Shown piece after piece: positions 26,992 through 36,820 of a DNA stretch of 64,000 nucleotides (positions are counted from its first letter, which is position 1; every line of letters starts with the position of its first letter). The position numbers and the translations under genes were made by a program. The notes beneath the pieces were generated by a model. The model saw only the letters and a program-made list of their open reading frames with translations, searched no databases and was not told where the DNA came from. This stretch comes from Mycobacterium shimoidei (GTDB taxonomy: Bacteria > Actinomycetota > Actinomycetes > Mycobacteriales > Mycobacteriaceae), in NCBI GenBank assembly GCA_002101905.1, contig LQPU01000015.1, forward strand, positions 124,001 to 188,000, written 5' to 3'.

Positions 26992-28344
26992 ATGGCTTTA
27001 TCTGCTCCCGAGCCGACTCCTGGGCCGGTTTCTGGGTCGGCTTCTGGGTTGACTCCCGAGCAGATCAGCGCCATCGACGCCGCGCATCTGTGGCATCCCT
27101 ACAGCACTATCGGCGCCGAAAGCGTCGCTCCGGTCGTGGCGGTCGGTGCCCGCGGGGCGTGGTTGACCCTGGTGCGTGACGGCCAGTCGATCGAGGTGCT
27201 CGACGCGATGAGCTCGTGGTGGACTGCAATCCACGGCCACGGTCACCCGGTACTGGACCGGGCGCTGGCCGCGCAGCTCGACACCATGAACCATGTCATG
27301 TTCGGCGGGCTGACCCACGAACCGGCCGCGCGGCTCGCGCAGCTGCTCGTCGAAATCAGCCCCGCCGGGCTGGAAACGGTGTTCTTCTGCGACTCAGGGT
27401 CGGTGTCGGTGGAGGTCGCGGTGAAGATGGCGCTGCAGTACTGGCGCAGTCGCGGACAGTACGGCAAACGGCGGCTGATGACCTGGCGCGGCGGCTACCA
27501 CGGCGACACGTTCACGCCGATGAGCATTTGTGACCCCGACGGCGGCATGCACGCGCTGTGGACCGATGTCCTGGCGTCGCAGGTTTTCGCACCCCAGGTG
27601 CCTCACGACTACGACGCGGCCTACAGCGAGCAGTTCGAAGCGCAGCTGGCCGAGCACGCGGCGGAATTGGCGGCCGTGGTGGTCGAGCCGGTGGTCCAGG
27701 GCGCCGGCGGCATGCGCTTCCACGACCCGAGCTACCTTCGCGACTTGCGGGAGATCTGCACCCGCCATGACGTGTTGCTGGTTTTCGACGAGATCGCCAC
27801 CGGCTTCGGGCGCACCGGTGAGCTGTTCGCCGCCGATCACGCCGGCGTCAGCCCGGACATCATGTGCGTGGGCAAGGCGCTGACCGGCGGCTACCTGAGC
27901 TTGGCGGCGACGCTGTGCACCGTCGACATCGCGCGGACCATCAGCTCTGGTGCGGCGGGGGCGTTGATGCATGGACCCACGTTCATGGCAAACCCGCTGG
28001 CCTGCGCGGTATCGGTGGCCAGCGTCGAGTTGCTGCTCGGGCAAGACTGGCGCTCGCGCGTAGCAGCGATCAACGCCGGGCTGGCCGCCGGGCTGCGACC
28101 CGCCCGGGAATTACCGGCCGTGACCGATGTGCGGGTGCGCGGCGCCATCGGGGTGATCGAATGCGACCGGCCCGTCGACCTGGCCGTCGCCACCCCGGCG
28201 GCGCTGGATCGCGGAGTGTGGCTGCGGCCGTTCCGCAACCTGGTGTACGCCATGCCGCCGTTCATCTGCACTCCCGACGAGATTGCGCAGGTCACGTCCG
28301 CAATGGTCGACGTCGCCGAACTCACCGGCTCTCGTAGGCTCTAG
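26992..28344 (+). CDS. bioA: Adenosylmethionine-8-amino-7-oxononanoate aminotransferase
   Basis: Biotin synthesis: transfers the amino group of S-adenosylmethionine to KAPA, giving DAPA. PLP enzyme of 450 residues. [14 protein letters not shown] carries the Trp pair that forms the substrate pocket, [10 protein letters not shown] binds the PLP phosphate, [12 protein letters not shown] holds the PLP Asp, and [11 protein letters not shown] has the Schiff-base Lys. The N-terminus is about 13 residues longer than Rv1568 (Pro/Ser/Gly-rich). ATG at 26992 is chosen; the frame is open farther upstream, but that would run into the divergent promoter. bioF begins 3 bp after the stop. Confidence 0.96.
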   Translation: MALSAPEPTPGPVSGSASGLTPEQISAIDAAHLWHPYSTIGAESVAPVVAVGARGAWLTLVRDGQSIEVLDAMSSWWTAIHGHGHPVLDRALAAQLDTMNHVMFGGLTHEPAARLAQLLVEISPAGLETVFFCDSGSVSVEVAVKMALQYWRSRGQYGKRRLMTWRGGYHGDTFTPMSICDPDGGMHALWTDVLASQVFAPQVPHDYDAAYSEQFEAQLAEHAAELAAVVVEPVVQGAGGMRFHDPSYLRDLREICTRHDVLLVFDEIATGFGRTGELFAADHAGVSPDIMCVGKALTGGYLSLAATLCTVDIARTISSGAAGALMHGPTFMANPLACAVSVASVELLLGQDWRSRVAAINAGLAAGLRPARELPAVTDVRVRGAIGVIECDRPVDLAVATPAALDRGVWLRPFRNLVYAMPPFICTPDEIAQVTSAMVDVAELTGSRRL

Positions 28345-28347
28345 GCG

Positions 28348-29490
28348 ATGAGTCGGATCGACACGTCGCCGCTGGCCTGGCTGGACGAGGTGGAGCAGCA
28401 GCGCCGCCAGGCCGGGCTGCGGCGCTCACTGCGCCCGCGCCCCCCGGTGGCCACCGAACTGGACTTGGCGTCCAATGACTACCTGGGTCTGTCGCAGCAT
28501 CCCGACGTCATCGACGGCGGGGTACAGGCGCTGCGCACCTGGGGGACCGGGGCAACCGGGTCGCGGCTGGTTACCGGCGATACCGAACTGCATCAGCAGC
28601 TCGAAACGGCGCTCGCCGAATTCGTCGGCGCCGCAGCAGGTCTGGTGTTTTCGTCGGGATACACCGCCAACCTGGGCGCGGTCGTCGGATTGTCGGGCCC
28701 GGGTTCGTTGATAGTTTCCGACGCCTACTCGCACGCGTCGCTGGTCGACGCGTGCCGGTTGTCGCGGGCCCGGGTGGTGGTGACCGGCCACCGCGACGTC
28801 GACGCCGTCGAGGCGGCATTGGCGTCGCGGGACGAGGAGCGTGCCGTCGTCGTCACCGACTCGGTGTTTTCCACCGACGGCGTTTTGGCTCCGCTGCGAT
28901 CGCTGCACGAGGTGTGCCGCCGCCACCGCGCTCTGCTCATCGTCGACGAGGCGCACGGTCTGGGCGTGCGCGGCACCGGTGGGCGCGGGCTGCTCGATGA
29001 GCTGGGTCTGGCCGGTTCGCCCGACGTGGTGATGACGACGACGCTGTCCAAGGCTCTCGGCAGCCAGGGCGGTGCGGTGCTGGGCTCGGTGGCGGTCCGA
29101 GACCATCTCATCGATGCCGCCCGGCCATTCATCTTCGACACCGGCCTGGCACCGGCAGCAGCGGGTGCGGCGCTGGCGGCGCTGACGGTGCTGGCTGCCG
29201 AGCCGTGGCGGCCGGCGGCGGTGCTGCGGCACGCCCGCGCGTTGGCCGAGATATGCGGGGTGCCGACCACGCCGGAATCGGCGGTGGTGTCGGTGATCCT
29301 TGGTGAGCCGGAGGCGGCGCTGGCCGCCGCCACCGCGTGCCTGGACGCCGGGGTGCGAGTGGGCTGCTTCCGCCCTCCGACAGTTCCGGCGGGCACCTCG
29401 CGGCTACGACTCACCGCACGGGCCTCGCTGGACGCCGAAGAACTCGAGTTGGCCCGCCGGGTGCTCACTGACGTGTTGTCAGGCCGTTGA
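28348..29490 (+). CDS. bioF: 8-amino-7-oxononanoate synthase
   Basis: PLP enzyme that joins L-alanine with pimeloyl-ACP or pimeloyl-CoA to give KAPA, the first committed step of biotin ring assembly. It has 380 residues, usual for the alpha-oxoamine synthase family. [30 protein letters not shown] (PLP Asp) and [14 protein letters not shown] (PLP Lys) are intact. It sits between bioA and bioD, and its stop overlaps the TTG start of bioD (TTGA). Corresponds to Rv1569. Confidence 0.96.
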   Translation: MSRIDTSPLAWLDEVEQQRRQAGLRRSLRPRPPVATELDLASNDYLGLSQHPDVIDGGVQALRTWGTGATGSRLVTGDTELHQQLETALAEFVGAAAGLVFSSGYTANLGAVVGLSGPGSLIVSDAYSHASLVDACRLSRARVVVTGHRDVDAVEAALASRDEERAVVVTDSVFSTDGVLAPLRSLHEVCRRHRALLIVDEAHGLGVRGTGGRGLLDELGLAGSPDVVMTTTLSKALGSQGGAVLGSVAVRDHLIDAARPFIFDTGLAPAAAGAALAALTVLAAEPWRPAAVLRHARALAEICGVPTTPESAVVSVILGEPEAALAAATACLDAGVRVGCFRPPTVPAGTSRLRLTARASLDAEELELARRVLTDVLSGR

Positions 29491-30167
29491 CGATCCTGGT
29501 CGTCACCGGAACGGGGACCGGGGTCGGCAAGACGGTTGTCACCGCGGCGCTGGCGTGCCACGCGCGCCGGGCCGGCATCGACGTCGCGGTGTGTAAACCG
29601 GTGCAGACCGGCACCGAAGCCGGCGACGACGACCTCGCCGCGGTGACCCGGCTGTCGGGAACAAGCCGGGTGGCAGGGCTGGCCCGCTATCCCCAGCCAC
29701 TAGCGCCGGCCGCGGCCGCCGAACAGGCCGGCATGAGCCTGCCGACCCGCGACGACGTGCTGCGCCTGATCCGCGAACTGGATCGGCCCGGGCGGCTCAC
29801 CCTGGTCGAAGGCGCCGGCGGTCTGCTGGTCGAGTTAGCCCAGCACGGGGTGACGCTTCGCGACATCGCCGTCGATCTGAACGCGGCGGCGCTGTTGGTC
29901 TCAACCGCAGAACTGGGGACCCTCAATCATACCGCATTGACCTTGGAAGCTCTTGCAGCGCAGGGGATTTCATGTGCTGGCGTAGTGATCGGCAGCTGGC
30001 CGGCCAGTCCCGGGAGAGTGCAAGCCTCGAATCGGTCCGCGTTGGCGCGGTTGGCGCCGCTGCGCGCCGCGCTGCCGGCAGACGCCGCGGCCATGTCGCC
30101 TGCCGAATTCGCCGCAATGAGCGCCCAAGCGTTCGACACCGACTGGGTGAGCGGGCTGGTCGAGTAG
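29487..30167 (+). CDS. bioD: ATP-dependent dethiobiotin synthetase
   Basis: Closes the ureido ring of dethiobiotin from DAPA, CO2 and ATP. It has 226 residues. The P-loop [16 protein letters not shown] is at residues 6-21, the CKPVQTG segment near 36 holds the substrate Lys, and [11 protein letters not shown] near 109 is the second conserved region. The TTG start at 29487 overlaps the bioF stop by 4 bp; the P-loop follows at once, so a later start is unlikely. A 2H phosphoesterase gene starts directly at the next base after its stop. Confidence 0.95.
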   Translation: MTILVVTGTGTGVGKTVVTAALACHARRAGIDVAVCKPVQTGTEAGDDDLAAVTRLSGTSRVAGLARYPQPLAPAAAAEQAGMSLPTRDDVLRLIRELDRPGRLTLVEGAGGLLVELAQHGVTLRDIAVDLNAAALLVSTAELGTLNHTALTLEALAAQGISCAGVVIGSWPASPGRVQASNRSALARLAPLRAALPADAAAMSPAEFAAMSAQAFDTDWVSGLVE

Positions 30168-30677
30168 ATGGTTCATTCGATCGAGCTGGTGTTCGACCCC
30201 GACAGCGAAGCGGCGATCCGCCGCATCTGGGAGGACTTGGCCCGCGCCGGGATACCCAGCCAGTCACCGGCCGCGCGCCCGCACGTGACTTTGGCGGTGG
30301 CCGAACGGATCGCACCGGACGTCGATGCCCTGTTGCAACCAATCGCCCAACAGCTGCCGCTGGCCGGTGTGGTGGCGGCGACGCTGCTGTTCGGCCGGAC
30401 CAATCACGTGCTGGCGCGGCTGATCGTGCCGACCGCGGAGCTGCTGGCGATGCACACGCAGATACACCGGGTGTGTCAACCCCATGTGGCGCCCGAGCTG
30501 ATGCGCAACAGCCTGCCCGGCCAGTGGACCCCGCACGTCACGTTGGCACGCCGGCTCGGCGGCGCCCAACTCGGGCGCGCGTTGCGCATCGCCGGGCGCC
30601 CGGCACACATCGATGCGAGCTTCACCGCCCTGCGACGGTGGGACGGCAGCAAGCGCGTCGAGCATCTGATCCGTTGA
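30168..30677 (+). CDS. 2H phosphoesterase / 2'-5' RNA ligase-like protein
   Basis: Protein of 169 residues with two HxT motifs in the same context, PHVTLA at residues 38-43 and PHVTLAR near residue 121, the active-site pair of the 2H phosphoesterase superfamily. Members open cyclic phosphates on RNA ends or small nucleotides. It matches Rv1571 in length and place. The ATG lies immediately after the bioD stop, so it is probably co-transcribed with the biotin genes, but no biotin role follows from the motifs. The physiological substrate is unknown. Confidence 0.82.
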   Translation: MVHSIELVFDPDSEAAIRRIWEDLARAGIPSQSPAARPHVTLAVAERIAPDVDALLQPIAQQLPLAGVVAATLLFGRTNHVLARLIVPTAELLAMHTQIHRVCQPHVAPELMRNSLPGQWTPHVTLARRLGGAQLGRALRIAGRPAHIDASFTALRRWDGSKRVEHLIR

Positions 30678-30715
30678 GGCTGGCTCTGCGGTAACCGCCG
30701 CGCAATGATGGAGTG

Positions 30716-32125
30716 ATGCCGTTCAGCGACACCGTCATGGTGCTCGCGTCCGACGCACCGCCGGGACTGCTCCCGGCTCGACAGCAGATGGCGCTTTCGC
30801 TGGGTTTCCACATCATCCTGGCGTGCTTCGGGGTGGCTTTTCCGGCCATGATGTACGTCGTGCACCGTCGCGGAATCGTCCGCGACGACCCAACGGCACT
30901 GCGGCTGGTCAAGCGGTGGTCGAAAGCCTCAGCGGTGCTGTTCGCAATCGGAGCGGTCTCCGGAACCGTCCTGAGCTTCGAAATGGGCTTGCTGTGGCCG
31001 GGATTGATGGGCAGGTTCGGTGACGTTCTCGGGTTGCCGTTCGCTTTGGAAGGGCTGTCGTTCTTCAGTGAGGCCATATTTCTCGGCCTATATCTGTACG
31101 GGTGGGACCGCATGCGTCCGAGGCTGCACCTGGCCATGCTGGTTCCCATGGCGATCTCGGGCATCGTCGGGTCGTTCTGCGTGGTCGCGGTCAATTCCTG
31201 GATGAACTACCCGACCGGGTTCACCATCCGCGACGGTGTCCTCACCGATGTCCGTCCGTGGGCAGCGATGTTCAATCCGTTGGCGTGGCTGCAGTTTCTG
31301 CACATGTGGTTGGGCGCGTTCCTGCTGGTGGGCTTGGTGGTCTCGGGGGTGTACGCGGCGGGTCTGCTGCGCGGTCGAGATGACGCCCACCACCGTCTGG
31401 GATTCACGGTTCCATTCGCTTTCGCCTCGGTTGCCGCGGTGATTCAGCCGTTTGCCGGTCATCTGCTGGGGTTGCAAGTCGGCAACAAGCAGGAGGCCAA
31501 GTTGGCGGCCTTCGAACTCGCTCTGGAACCCGAGCCGGGTCCCGCTCCGCTGCGGTTGGGTGGGTTCCTTGTCGACGACAAGGTCCGCTGGGCGTTGCCC
31601 ATACCCCGGGTGGGCTCCATCATCGCTCGCGGCACCTTCAACGGAGCGGTGCCCGGCCTGGAGACCATTCCGCGATCCGATTGGCCGCTGGTCAACATCA
31701 CCCACTGGTCGTTTCAATCGATGGTTGGCATCGGTTTGTTGCTGGCGCTGGTGGCGGTGGTGTTCTGGGCAGCCCGTCGGCGCGGGCACGACCTGCTGAG
31801 TAACCGTTGGTTTCTGCGGTTTGCGGTCCTCGCGGGGCCACTTGCGATTATTGCGTTGGAAATGGGTTGGGTTGCAACAGAAGTCGGTCGTCAGCCGTGG
31901 ACGGTGTGGCAGGTCCTGCGCACCACCGACGCGGCGACGTTCAACCGGGCGATCTGGTGGACCTATGGCGGAGTGGTGGTGATCTACGTCGGCATGACCG
32001 TCGCGGCCTTCGTCGTGTTGCGCTCGATGACCAGGCGTTGGCGCGCGGGCGAGGAAGAGCTACCAAGCCCGTACGGGCCCGCCGTGGTGGCCGCAACACC
32101 TGCCCGGGCGGAGCCGGGCAGGTGA
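30716..32125 (+). CDS. Cytochrome bd-type (CIO-like) quinol oxidase subunit I
   Basis: Haem-bearing subunit of a bd-family terminal oxidase that oxidises quinol and reduces O2 without pumping protons. It has 469 residues and about nine membrane helices. The likely haem ligands are His32 (LGFHIILA), Met in FQSMVGIG and Glu112 in LPFALEGLSFFSEA, with Glu119 as the second conserved acid. The quinol-site pair Lys/Glu is kept in GNKQEAKLAAFE. The loop after it is short, as in cyanide-insensitive (CIO) types. It is clearly different from the usual mycobacterial CydA (Rv1623c), so it is a second oxidase. ATG 30716 lies 6 nt after AATGAT. Confidence 0.88.
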   Translation: MPFSDTVMVLASDAPPGLLPARQQMALSLGFHIILACFGVAFPAMMYVVHRRGIVRDDPTALRLVKRWSKASAVLFAIGAVSGTVLSFEMGLLWPGLMGRFGDVLGLPFALEGLSFFSEAIFLGLYLYGWDRMRPRLHLAMLVPMAISGIVGSFCVVAVNSWMNYPTGFTIRDGVLTDVRPWAAMFNPLAWLQFLHMWLGAFLLVGLVVSGVYAAGLLRGRDDAHHRLGFTVPFAFASVAAVIQPFAGHLLGLQVGNKQEAKLAAFELALEPEPGPAPLRLGGFLVDDKVRWALPIPRVGSIIARGTFNGAVPGLETIPRSDWPLVNITHWSFQSMVGIGLLLALVAVVFWAARRRGHDLLSNRWFLRFAVLAGPLAIIALEMGWVATEVGRQPWTVWQVLRTTDAATFNRAIWWTYGGVVVIYVGMTVAAFVVLRSMTRRWRAGEEELPSPYGPAVVAATPARAEPGR

Positions 32126-33150
32126 GCCTTTCTGCTGCGGTGACCGCGGCGATGTTCGTCGGGGTGATCGTGTATGCGCTGCTCGGCGGCGCCGACTTCG
32201 GTTCGGGCTTTTACGATTTGACGGCGGGCCGGGGTCGGCACGGCGCAGAGGTGCGCACGCTGATCGATCACAGCATCGGGCCAGTGTGGGAAGCCAATCA
32301 TGTGTGGTTGATCTATATTCTGGTCATCTGGTGGACCGGATTCCCGAAGGCCTTTGCGGCGGCGACGACGACACTTTTCACCCCGTTGATACTCGCCCTT
32401 GCCGGGATCGTGTTGCGCGGCTCGAGCTTCGCGTTCCGCAAATACGCCGCCACCTTCGGCCAAGCACGCCTGTTCGGGGCGATCTTCGCCGGATCATCGT
32501 TGATCACACCGTTTTTCTTCGGCACGGTGGCCGGTGCCATCGCCTCGGGACGGGTGCCGGCCAATGGCTATGGTGATCCGGTTGGCTCGTGGGTGAATCC
32601 GACATCGCTGGTCGGCGGGTGCCTCGCCGTCACGACATGCGTATTTCTGGCCGGAATCTTCTTGACGGCCGACGCTGTTCGGATAGGCGATGCCGCGTTG
32701 GCCGGCCGACTTCGCGTGCGTACCCTGGCGGTCGGGCTGGTCGCCGGAGTGATCGTTTTCGCGGGTCTGTATCCGATTCTGGACGACGCCCCCACGCTGA
32801 GTTCCGGTCTGCTGGGCCGGGCGCTTCCGCTGCTCGTCATCGCAGCCCTCGCCGGCGCGACCACCTTGTTGTTGTTGTACCGATCTCCCTCTGTGGCAAG
32901 GATGTTCGCCGCACTTGCGGTTGCGGCAGTGGTCGCCGGCTGGGGTGTCGGACAGTATCCGTGGATGCTGACCGACCAACTGCGCATCGCCGACGCCGCC
33001 GGGGCTCCGGCGACGCTGGCCGCACTGCTGGTTGTGGTTGCGCTTGCCGGGGTGATCGTCGTGCCGCCACTGACCTACTTGTTGTGGTTCACGCAGACCG
33101 CGGAATCAAAGCCGGCGACACCTCTGTCACCCGCCGAAGAGCAGGTATAG
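32122..33150 (+). CDS. Cytochrome bd-type oxidase subunit II
   Basis: Membrane partner of the preceding subunit, 342 residues, about eight helices. The CydB signature is present: YALLGGADFGSGFYDL near residue 22 and IGPVWEANHVWLIY near residue 50. The GTG at 32122 overlaps the subunit I stop by 4 bp (GTGA), so the two are translated together. No cydC/cydD assembly transporter genes lie next to it. Its 3' end overlaps the opposing membrane-protein gene by 24 bp. Like its partner it is a divergent bd type, and substrate (menaquinol) is inferred from the genus. Confidence 0.88.
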   Translation: MSLSAAVTAAMFVGVIVYALLGGADFGSGFYDLTAGRGRHGAEVRTLIDHSIGPVWEANHVWLIYILVIWWTGFPKAFAAATTTLFTPLILALAGIVLRGSSFAFRKYAATFGQARLFGAIFAGSSLITPFFFGTVAGAIASGRVPANGYGDPVGSWVNPTSLVGGCLAVTTCVFLAGIFLTADAVRIGDAALAGRLRVRTLAVGLVAGVIVFAGLYPILDDAPTLSSGLLGRALPLLVIAALAGATTLLLLYRSPSVARMFAALAVAAVVAGWGVGQYPWMLTDQLRIADAAGAPATLAALLVVVALAGVIVVPPLTYLLWFTQTAESKPATPLSPAEEQV

Positions 33151-34479
33151 CCCGGTGAAGGTATAGCCGACCATCACCAGCATCATCGTGAGCTGGCCGG
33201 TCAGTTGATGACCGCTCGGCAGCACACGCAGCGCCTTGTCATGGGCCGCGATCACCGCCACGATGTGCCCGGTGACGACGCAGGTCACCTTGACCGCGGC
33301 CAGCAGCGACGGGTGCATTGACAACACGTAGGCGACGTGGGTATGCGCCAGCCCCAACAGGTTCCAGCCCCGACCAAGGGGGTCGGCCAGCGCGAAGACG
33401 GCTTGCTGGCCCCGCTCCACCAGATACGACAGGTAATGGGCGAAGATGTAGCCGACCACGATCGGGATCAGCGAATGCGCCATCTGCCCGGGCAACGCAT
33501 GCCGTTGGTCCCGGTCAACCCCGCCGGTCGCCCGGGCGGCCAGTGAAAATGTCAGTGCGACAACGGAAATGAATGCCAGCAGGCCGAGTGTGTTCAGCGC
33601 GGACGACGACATCGTGACGGGGACACCGTGAAAGTCGCGGGTGAGGCGATCGGCAAATCCGCGCCACGTCGGCGACGAGGAGTAACTGTCGAAGGCCGTC
33701 GACCCGAGCAAGACGGCCAAAACCGCCACCACGCCGGGGCGCACCGGCAGCGACGGCAGATGATCCAACGGGTTGCCGACGACGATCCGCCCGGTGACGG
33801 GGTTGCGCCGAAACGGCGACAGTCGCGATACCGCCATGCTGTACACCCCGAACGGGTCGACTCGGGCCAGCCAGCGTTGTCCGCATAGCCATGCGCCACC
33901 GAGTAGGACCACGGCGTACACCAGCAGCCACGTTTTGATCAGGGGCAGCGACGCGGGATTCGGGCTGGCCAACTCCATCCACACGAACGCGAACAACCCC
34001 ACCGCGGCGGGACGGTAACCCCAACTTTCCGGATAACGCAGCCGCGGCCGGCTAAGCGCGGCGCCAATGGCACGTCGCAGCAGCAGATAAGTCGTGCGCA
34101 CCGGAGAGATGACGCGCCACACCGGCCCGAAGAGCACCGACAGCGCGATCAACCCGACCCACAGCAGCACATAGAAGACACCGAGCAGGGCGTTGCTCTG
34201 GTCCTGTGGTCCGGCCAGGCCTGCCAGCAGCACCCACGCCGTGAACAGCAGCGCCAGTCCCGCCGCCGTCCAGCGCGTCGCGCGAGCATCCACAAGTTTG
34301 GTCAGCGCGGCGGGCAACGGGCGGCCGGGCTTTTGCGGATCGAATCGCGGTCGCCGCCAAGCGAAGGCGACCAGTGCGAAGGTGAACGTCAACGCCCACG
34401 CGGCGCCCACCATCGCGAAGGCGTACGGGACGGGAAGGTCGCTGGAGCCACCCAACCCGTGCGCCAAAAGGCGGATCAC
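33127..34479 (-). CDS. Polytopic membrane protein, fenitrothion-hydrolase-like family
   Basis: Membrane protein of 450 residues with about ten helices. It resembles actinobacterial proteins that automatic annotation labels fenitrothion hydrolase; I would not take that function as given. The N-terminus (AHGLGGSSDLPVPYAFAMVG) and the C-terminal helices with conserved His/Asp (VVTGHIVAVIAAHDKAL, near residue 410) are typical. A longer frame is open upstream, but that part is antisense-like noise. The GTG at 34479 overlaps the lipoprotein stop (GTGA). Last gene of a four-gene minus-strand set; a role with the cupredoxin-like lipoprotein, for example in metal handling, is inference. Confidence 0.75.
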   Translation of the reverse strand: MIRLLAHGLGGSSDLPVPYAFAMVGAAWALTFTFALVAFAWRRPRFDPQKPGRPLPAALTKLVDARATRWTAAGLALLFTAWVLLAGLAGPQDQSNALLGVFYVLLWVGLIALSVLFGPVWRVISPVRTTYLLLRRAIGAALSRPRLRYPESWGYRPAAVGLFAFVWMELASPNPASLPLIKTWLLVYAVVLLGGAWLCGQRWLARVDPFGVYSMAVSRLSPFRRNPVTGRIVVGNPLDHLPSLPVRPGVVAVLAVLLGSTAFDSYSSSPTWRGFADRLTRDFHGVPVTMSSSALNTLGLLAFISVVALTFSLAARATGGVDRDQRHALPGQMAHSLIPIVVGYIFAHYLSYLVERGQQAVFALADPLGRGWNLLGLAHTHVAYVLSMHPSLLAAVKVTCVVTGHIVAVIAAHDKALRVLPSGHQLTGQLTMMLVMVGYTFTGLYLLFGG

Positions 34480-34862
34480 GGGCGGACTTGGATGGTCGCG
34501 ATCGTCTTGTTCAAGTGGTGTAGCTCGACGTCGACCTTGCCGGGGACCTCGACGCTGAACTGGAACGTCTGGTCGGGTGCCGCCGCAACCTGGAATTTGT
34601 GATCGGGCACCGAGTGCACATGCAGCTCGTCGGTGGCGTCGCTGGTGACCCGGACCGTGATCGGCTGGTGGACTTTCGCCTCCAGCGTCGCGTTGGTCGG
34701 TGTGACGCTGCCGTGCGCGATCGTCACATCCACCACCACAGCGGCGTCGTTGTTGGCGGTGGAGCCTGGATTTGATGCCGCACCACAGGCGACGAGGCCA
34801 TAACTCAGCACCGCTGCTGCGGCGGCGATGAGTGCATGTCGCAACGCCATCAGGGCTCTCAT
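34476..34862 (-). CDS. Predicted lipoprotein with cupredoxin-like domain
   Basis: Protein of 128 residues. A lipobox (LVAC, Cys26) ends a hydrophobic signal peptide, so Lgt and LspA should process it and anchor it outside the membrane. The mature domain of about 100 residues has the beta-sandwich pattern of EfeO/plastocyanin-like cupredoxins: VTPTNATLEAKVHQPITVRV, ELHVHSVPDHKF and EVPGKVDVELHHL. It lacks the Cys and the closing Met/His loop of blue copper sites, so it may bind metal through the several His residues or not at all. ATG overlaps the upstream gene by 4 bp (ATGA); its stop overlaps the next start. Confidence 0.75.
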   Translation of the reverse strand: MRALMALRHALIAAAAAVLSYGLVACGAASNPGSTANNDAAVVVDVTIAHGSVTPTNATLEAKVHQPITVRVTSDATDELHVHSVPDHKFQVAAAPDQTFQFSVEVPGKVDVELHHLNKTIATIQVRP

Positions 34863-36712
34863 GCTGCCTGCGGGGGCGAGCGGTCGGCAGCTGCGGTCTC
34901 TGGTCGTTTGGGTGCGGGCTCGGCGGCGTTGATCCGTCCTGCACCCCAGGTCAGCGCCCCGATGACCATCAACGTGAAGATCAACACCACGATGCCGCCT
35001 GCGGTGAACAACCATTCCGGGACGTCGGGGTCGCGTTCGCGCTGCAAGATCGACACCTCGAGCACGAACGGACGGTTGCTGGAGGCCAACGCGGGAATCT
35101 CCGGTGCCGGAATCGCTTCGTCGGCCGGCGCCCAGATCGGCACGGCGGTCATCGTCCTGCCGTCCTGCACGCGCAGCAGCGTCTTCCAGTCGCCCCACAC
35201 CGGGACGGGCTGGGTGGAGTGATAGTGACCCGGACCAACCCGGTCCAGCGCGTCGATGAACAGACCGCGGTGGTTCTGCATCCGTCCCTGCCAGGACAGG
35301 ATCGTCAGCCACTCCGGGTGGTCGCTGACCAGATTCGGCGGGTTGATCTGCACGTCGGCCGATACCAGTCGTTGCCCGGGCGGGCTGGGCAGATCGGTCA
35401 GCTTGACGGTGGCGGTGTTTTGTTGCGGCACATGGATATGCAGTCCGTTGGCCACCGCGCAACCGGTCACCAGCACGGCCGCCGCCACGAGCGAGATACC
35501 GATTCCCCTGCGCGGCAGTGGTTGAGCGGTGAGCACCATCCCGAACATCGCCGCACACATCCCGGCCAGCACCGCCACCGGCACCGCCATGGCGAGGGCT
35601 TCACCCCACATGGTGATCGGCCAGGAGTAGGGGTAGACCGCTTCGATCCAGAACGACTCGAGCCACAGCCCGACGGTGCTCACGCCCAAACCGGCGACGG
35701 CGCCGAACAGCACCGGGCGCCGCATCAGCGGCGTCAACGCAAGTACCTCGACCACGATCGCCGGGCCCAGATACAGCGGGAACCAGTTGATGGGAGCTCC
35801 CAGGATCGGTCCGACCACCAACGCGACCGCGCCGCGCAGCGCTATCGCGAACAGCGCCGCCACGATCGCCGCACCGCGCCCCAACGTCATTCGGGCGACC
35901 ACCGTCCCGATCGTCGCCGCGCCGGCGATCAGCATCGGCTGGAAAACAAGCCGGAACTGGGGGACGCCGAAGTCGAACTCGATCTGATAAACCGACATGC
36001 CGATCAACAGACCGCCGCAGGACAGATACCGCAGGAACCGGATGAATCGACGCTCCGCGCGGGCGAACGTCCCCTCTTCGGGTGTGTCCGGAAGTCCCTG
36101 TCCGCCTTCGTATTCCAGCATCAGAACGGCAAACAGCGAGAACCCGGCGCCGCCGATCATCATCAGATGTGTCGGACCCCACAACGTCACATCCTGGCCG
36201 AAGATGCGATGCCAGATGTCATCGAGCGGGAACCCGATCAGCGCGTACAGCCCGCAGCCGGCCATCAGCACACCGCCGACGGGTGCGGACCAATTGCCGG
36301 TGATGCGCACCGCCGCCGGTCCCGGCTTGTCGAACGGCATGACCACCGCGATCATGCCGGCCAAGAAAATCCCGAATAGCCCGATGACGATGAAATAGTG
36401 CGCGGGGTTGGCCAATGGACCCGAATCGCGGCCGTTGCCGATGTGCCAGCTGACATCCCAGATGAAGCCGAACAGGGCGCAAATGATCGACGTGGTGTAC
36501 ACCAGGACCGGCAGGGCAACCCAGGGTGGACGGTCGAACTTCTCGGCCATCCAGTCCGCCGCCCGACTCAACCAGGTGATCCGGTGGCTGCGATGCGCGT
36601 AGCCGACCCACAGCATCGCCACGGCTATCACCGCTGCCGCGATCGACAGACCTATCACCTGCCCGATTCCGGCCCCTCCGGCCGGAGCCTCCGCGAGAAC
36701 CGCTGACCGCAC
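34859..36712 (-). CDS. Large membrane protein with duplicated WH/GxD/PxH motif, function unknown
   Basis: Protein of 617 residues with about 13 predicted helices. Two helix ends carry the same pattern. Residues 86-105 read WDVSWHIGNGRD and then NPAH; residues 164-182 read DDIWHRIFGQD and then GPTH. This suggests an internal duplication and paired His/Asp sites at the membrane face. Between helices 12 and 13 lies a periplasmic beta-rich domain (about residues 420-590) with HIHVP, HYHSTQPVPVWGDWKTLL and FVLEVSIL. It looks like domains found in YtkA/FixH-type proteins, but I cannot prove it. GTG 36712 has a strong GGAGGAG site. It overlaps the lipoprotein gene by 4 bp. Confidence 0.75.
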   Translation of the reverse strand: MRSAVLAEAPAGGAGIGQVIGLSIAAAVIAVAMLWVGYAHRSHRITWLSRAADWMAEKFDRPPWVALPVLVYTTSIICALFGFIWDVSWHIGNGRDSGPLANPAHYFIVIGLFGIFLAGMIAVVMPFDKPGPAAVRITGNWSAPVGGVLMAGCGLYALIGFPLDDIWHRIFGQDVTLWGPTHLMMIGGAGFSLFAVLMLEYEGGQGLPDTPEEGTFARAERRFIRFLRYLSCGGLLIGMSVYQIEFDFGVPQFRLVFQPMLIAGAATIGTVVARMTLGRGAAIVAALFAIALRGAVALVVGPILGAPINWFPLYLGPAIVVEVLALTPLMRRPVLFGAVAGLGVSTVGLWLESFWIEAVYPYSWPITMWGEALAMAVPVAVLAGMCAAMFGMVLTAQPLPRRGIGISLVAAAVLVTGCAVANGLHIHVPQQNTATVKLTDLPSPPGQRLVSADVQINPPNLVSDHPEWLTILSWQGRMQNHRGLFIDALDRVGPGHYHSTQPVPVWGDWKTLLRVQDGRTMTAVPIWAPADEAIPAPEIPALASSNRPFVLEVSILQRERDPDVPEWLFTAGGIVVLIFTLMVIGALTWGAGRINAAEPAPKRPETAAADRSPPQAA

Positions 36713-36820
36713 CGTCGTCTCCTCCCAACCGCGCCGGGACGCCCCGCAAGATCTGGACGCAAAGCGTCGGCTTACTGGACAGTAGGTTGCCGGTTGGCCG
36801 GAAGGTCAAACTTCGCCCGT

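Noticed and set aside
34480..34944. N-terminal extension of the 450-residue membrane protein
   Set aside because: Arg/His/Pro-rich sequence antiparallel to the lipoprotein gene; the GTGA overlap at 34476-34479 gives a better start.
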